Source: Diadema setosum
Lineage: Eukaryota; Echinodermata; Echinoidea; Diadematoida; Diadematidae
Direction of reading: 5' to 3'
DNA: 64,000 bases
NCBI GenBank assembly: GCA_033980235.1
Contig: CM067080.1
Span: forward strand, 1,717,501-1,781,500
Within the stretch, counting starts at the first letter, position 1. Every line of letters begins with the position of its first letter. The notes beneath the pieces are model-generated. The model was not told the origin of the DNA. It was given only the letters and a program-made list of their open reading frames with translations, and made no database searches. Shown here piece after piece: positions 61,801 to 64,000 of this stretch. The translations under genes were made by a program, and so were the position numbers.

Positions 61801-63337
61801 ACACACACATACAAATTTAACGTACATCCCCTCTATATTCTCCCCTCTTTCTCTTACTTTGTCTTTCACATTTATTCTTACTGTATCGTTTTCTTAGCAT
61901 TTGGTGAATGGAATTGGGAACGCAGCGAACAGTGCTTTTATCTTTCTGATACTAATAATAGGTTCTTATGTGTTTCGAATATTACGATCTTTTGATAATA
62001 CAATTGTATTTTCAACATCTCATCCGCGCTCCTCGTATAGGGCGCACTGCAGATCTTGGAACAATCACCATCCATCGTTGGAAGGATCTTCTTGTTTGAC
62101 TTCAGTCATCCTGATGAAGATCCCGAAGCGGTGACAGTAGAAGGAGGCGGTATCCATGACAACGGCTGGATTCCTCTCGGAATGGATGTCTGGGAGAGTG
62201 GGCCTAAAGGTATCTGATGTATTTTTATTAAAGAATACACACAAATAAACACAGCAGGCCCTATGAGATCTAACTATCTCAAAAGTAAAACGAAACATAC
62301 ATGTAGACCTACTTCAGACAGGTTCACTGATTATTCTTGTGTCAGTTGTAACGAGTGAAAAGCTGTAGAGGGGTCCAGAGGTTATCGGTTCATGTTATGA
62401 ATCTAATTATGGAATCGAGCTTATTTTTGCAGTCATCACACATACAACCTAAGACTGGGATTGGCAAATACTATACCTGTGTGCAACAGGTAAATCCTCG
62501 CAGATAGTCGTGAGTAAAGCAAATCTTAGACATAGACATGTCTATTTAAGCCAGCAGGATTTGCCGTGTATAATTTTCGGATCAAACTCTGTTGTTAGGT
62601 GCTGTGCTGTTTTATTTGGTTCTCTCAACTATAATCTCTTTGGGTAGTCTTTGCACGCGCTAAAGGTGACTGCTTGTACGAGGCAGAACTCCTTTGTAGT
62701 TTGAGTATAATAGACGAGGTCAAATTCCAGTGCATTCAGCCCATAGCTGATATTTCTAGGGGTGAATCAAAGTCGATCTTTTGTCTAGGCGTCTGTATCT
62801 GTGTTTGGATATTATTCATGACCCGAGTGTGCAGGTCCCATTGAACAATAGCAGTTGAAGAGGGTTAAAATTTAAGTACGTGTAGTGAATGTTTTCGGTA
62901 ATATTTGGATAACTGTCTCAAGCGTACGTGTACTTTTCATGTGAAAGAATATTTTGTGGAATTTTCTTTATATTTTTTTTTCTATATCGCAGTACATAAT
63001 TATGTGATGTCATGACCTACAGTAGTCTTTTGAAACAACTGTCTCGCCACCAAATTTAAACAATTCATAACTACACTTTTGAATGGATTGTCCAATTTTC
63101 CTCAAATTTTCACAGTGATGTATTCTAGTAATATTCTTTAATTCATTCAATCAACATGAATTATTTGGGTTTTATTCTCCTTAGTCGCCCCCACTGTTTG
63201 CTCCAGACTCCTCACTTCCAGCTGCCCAAACTGCCAGCCTCCAAGTATTCTTAGGCTTTCCCTTCTTCAATTTTTCCTCTGGGATTTGAGTATTTGATGA
63301 TTATTAATTGCACTCACACATTTAATAGACTACAAAC

Positions 63338-63377
<40 letters not shown>

Positions 63378-63662
63378 TTTTATTTACCCAGGGTAGCCTC
63401 TTCAGTGTTGACACTGCTCTACCAGAGGGCCCTGCCATTATTATTACCCCAGCGTTGCCAGGTACCCATTTATACACCTGGGTCGAGAGGGACACAGTAG
63501 GTAAAAACATCTTGTCCAAGGACGCAAGCACTGGGCGGGATTCGAACTCGTGTCCTCCGATCGGGAGTCGGGAGTCTTATCCACTATGCCACAGCGCCCC
63601 CACAATAAGAACAATTAGATAATGTACTTTGAACTATGTTGTCTTATTTTGTCTTTGTTAAT

Positions 63663-63698
<36 letters not shown>

Positions 63699-63839
63699 TT
63701 CAGACAAGCCCACGTTCACGTTGTATGTTGTGAATCGGAAAGAAGGTGATGTTGGCATTGAGGTATTTGCCTTCATGAGGCGAAACAAGAAGCCGATTCT
63801 CAAACATAAACGAAAAATAACGCACCAGAATATTTGGAG
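58886..63839 (+). CDS. Paraoxonase-like protein C, partial (exons 1-5)
   Basis: Exons seen: 58886-58959, 60004-60074, 61207-61262, 62041-62209 and 63704-63839, with lengths identical to genes A and B. It starts [21 protein letters not shown]. The SEDIVV calcium-site motif and the PGTCRGL cysteine are kept. The two histidine positions read PLGM and VVNR as in gene A. Exon 5 ends with a proper donor (GGAG/GTGAGT), so the gene should continue past the right edge with four more exons. Closest to gene B in introns and flanks, so B and C probably arose from the latest duplication. No frame damage is visible in the five exons. Confidence 0.9.
60142..60515. repeat. GTGTGTTCACA-rich tandem/inverted repeat with a 29-bp core
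   Basis: In intron 2 of gene C. GTGTGAAGAGATTTCACATA starts at 60332, 60361, 60390 and 60419 (period 29). The flanks carry TTCACAGTGTG words on both strands, so the block can also fold on itself. Genes A and B have no such block in intron 2. Confidence 0.9.
63005..63183 (+). mobile_element. Dispersed MITE-like repeat, family 'TTGTCCgATTTTCCTCAAAC' (copy 4)
   Basis: GGATTGTCCAATTTTCCTCA and related words. Intron 4 of gene C, at the place equivalent to copy 3 in gene B. Confidence 0.55.
63338..63601 (-). mobile_element. tRNA-derived SINE (copy 2)
   Basis: On the minus strand the head reads GGCGCTGTGGCATAGTGGAT (box A region), then GAGTTCGAATCCCGCC (box B). The body shares 'tataaatgggtacc' with copy 1, and the tail is (TTA)n at 63338-63375. 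Lies in intron 4 of gene C, about 100 bases before exon 5. Confidence 0.85.
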
Positions 63840-64000
63840 GTGAGTGCATTTATCACGAGAGGGTATAATTAGTCGAAAACTGGTCCATTTGGTAATAAGA
63901 ACCATAGTATTGTATTTTCAAAGTCCAGTCGTCCGCCAGTGGACTATTATGGGGGGGGGGGGGGGCGTTTTCGGTGACATTTTGAGCGCACTTAGCCATG

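Overview
The window is genomic DNA from a deuterostome animal, most likely a sea urchin (Strongylocentrotus purpuratus or a close relative). It has intron-split genes with GT/AG boundaries, AT-rich DNA full of microsatellites and hairpin-type mobile elements, and a linked, convergent RAG1-like/RAG2-like gene pair of the kind known from the purple sea urchin. The species is inferred from recalled family knowledge and was not searched.

Left part (1-7060, minus strand): three consecutive exons of DNAJB11/ERdj3, an endoplasmic-reticulum Hsp40 co-chaperone. The gene runs off the left edge and its signal-peptide exon was not found. About 9.76-10.09 kb is a promoter-like interval with a perfect TGACGTCA palindrome. 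It lies between DNAJB11 and the next gene, which points the other way.

Centre (12.08-26.16 kb): the RAG pair, tail to tail. RAG1L (plus strand) is a 932-codon uninterrupted frame with zinc-binding N-terminal motifs, a RING finger, the three acidic catalytic residues D519, D629 and E888, and zinc-ligand pairs C648/C651 and H860/H865. RAG2L (minus strand) has three exons that splice in frame to a 459-residue protein with six kelch double-glycine motifs and a complete C4HC3 PHD finger. Both genes have a duplicated copy of their own 3' end just downstream. For RAG2L this is 541 bp that appears identical. For RAG1L it is the last ~25 codons plus flank. The 8 kb between the genes is largely a decaying array of related repeats, including a regular ~278-bp array that carries a hairpin followed by a T-run.

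Right part (32.6 kb to the end, plus strand): three tandem paraoxonase-like genes, A and B complete with nine exons each and 356 codons, and C cut off after exon 5. All corresponding exons have the same lengths. The calcium ligands and the structural cysteine pair of the paraoxonase family are kept, but both positions of the family's catalytic histidine pair are replaced (Leu/Ile and Arg). Intron 3 of gene A holds a 1.2-kb minisatellite with a precise 131-bp higher-order period, and its single-copy precursor is still visible in introns 3 of B and C.

The rest is introns and intergenic DNA with several small inverted-repeat (MITE-like) families, two tRNA-derived SINEs, palindromes and simple repeats. 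The RAG proteins would be expected to act together as a nuclear complex, DNAJB11 in the ER lumen, and the paraoxonase-like proteins in the secretory pathway or on membranes. Nothing in the sequence ties these three groups into one pathway.
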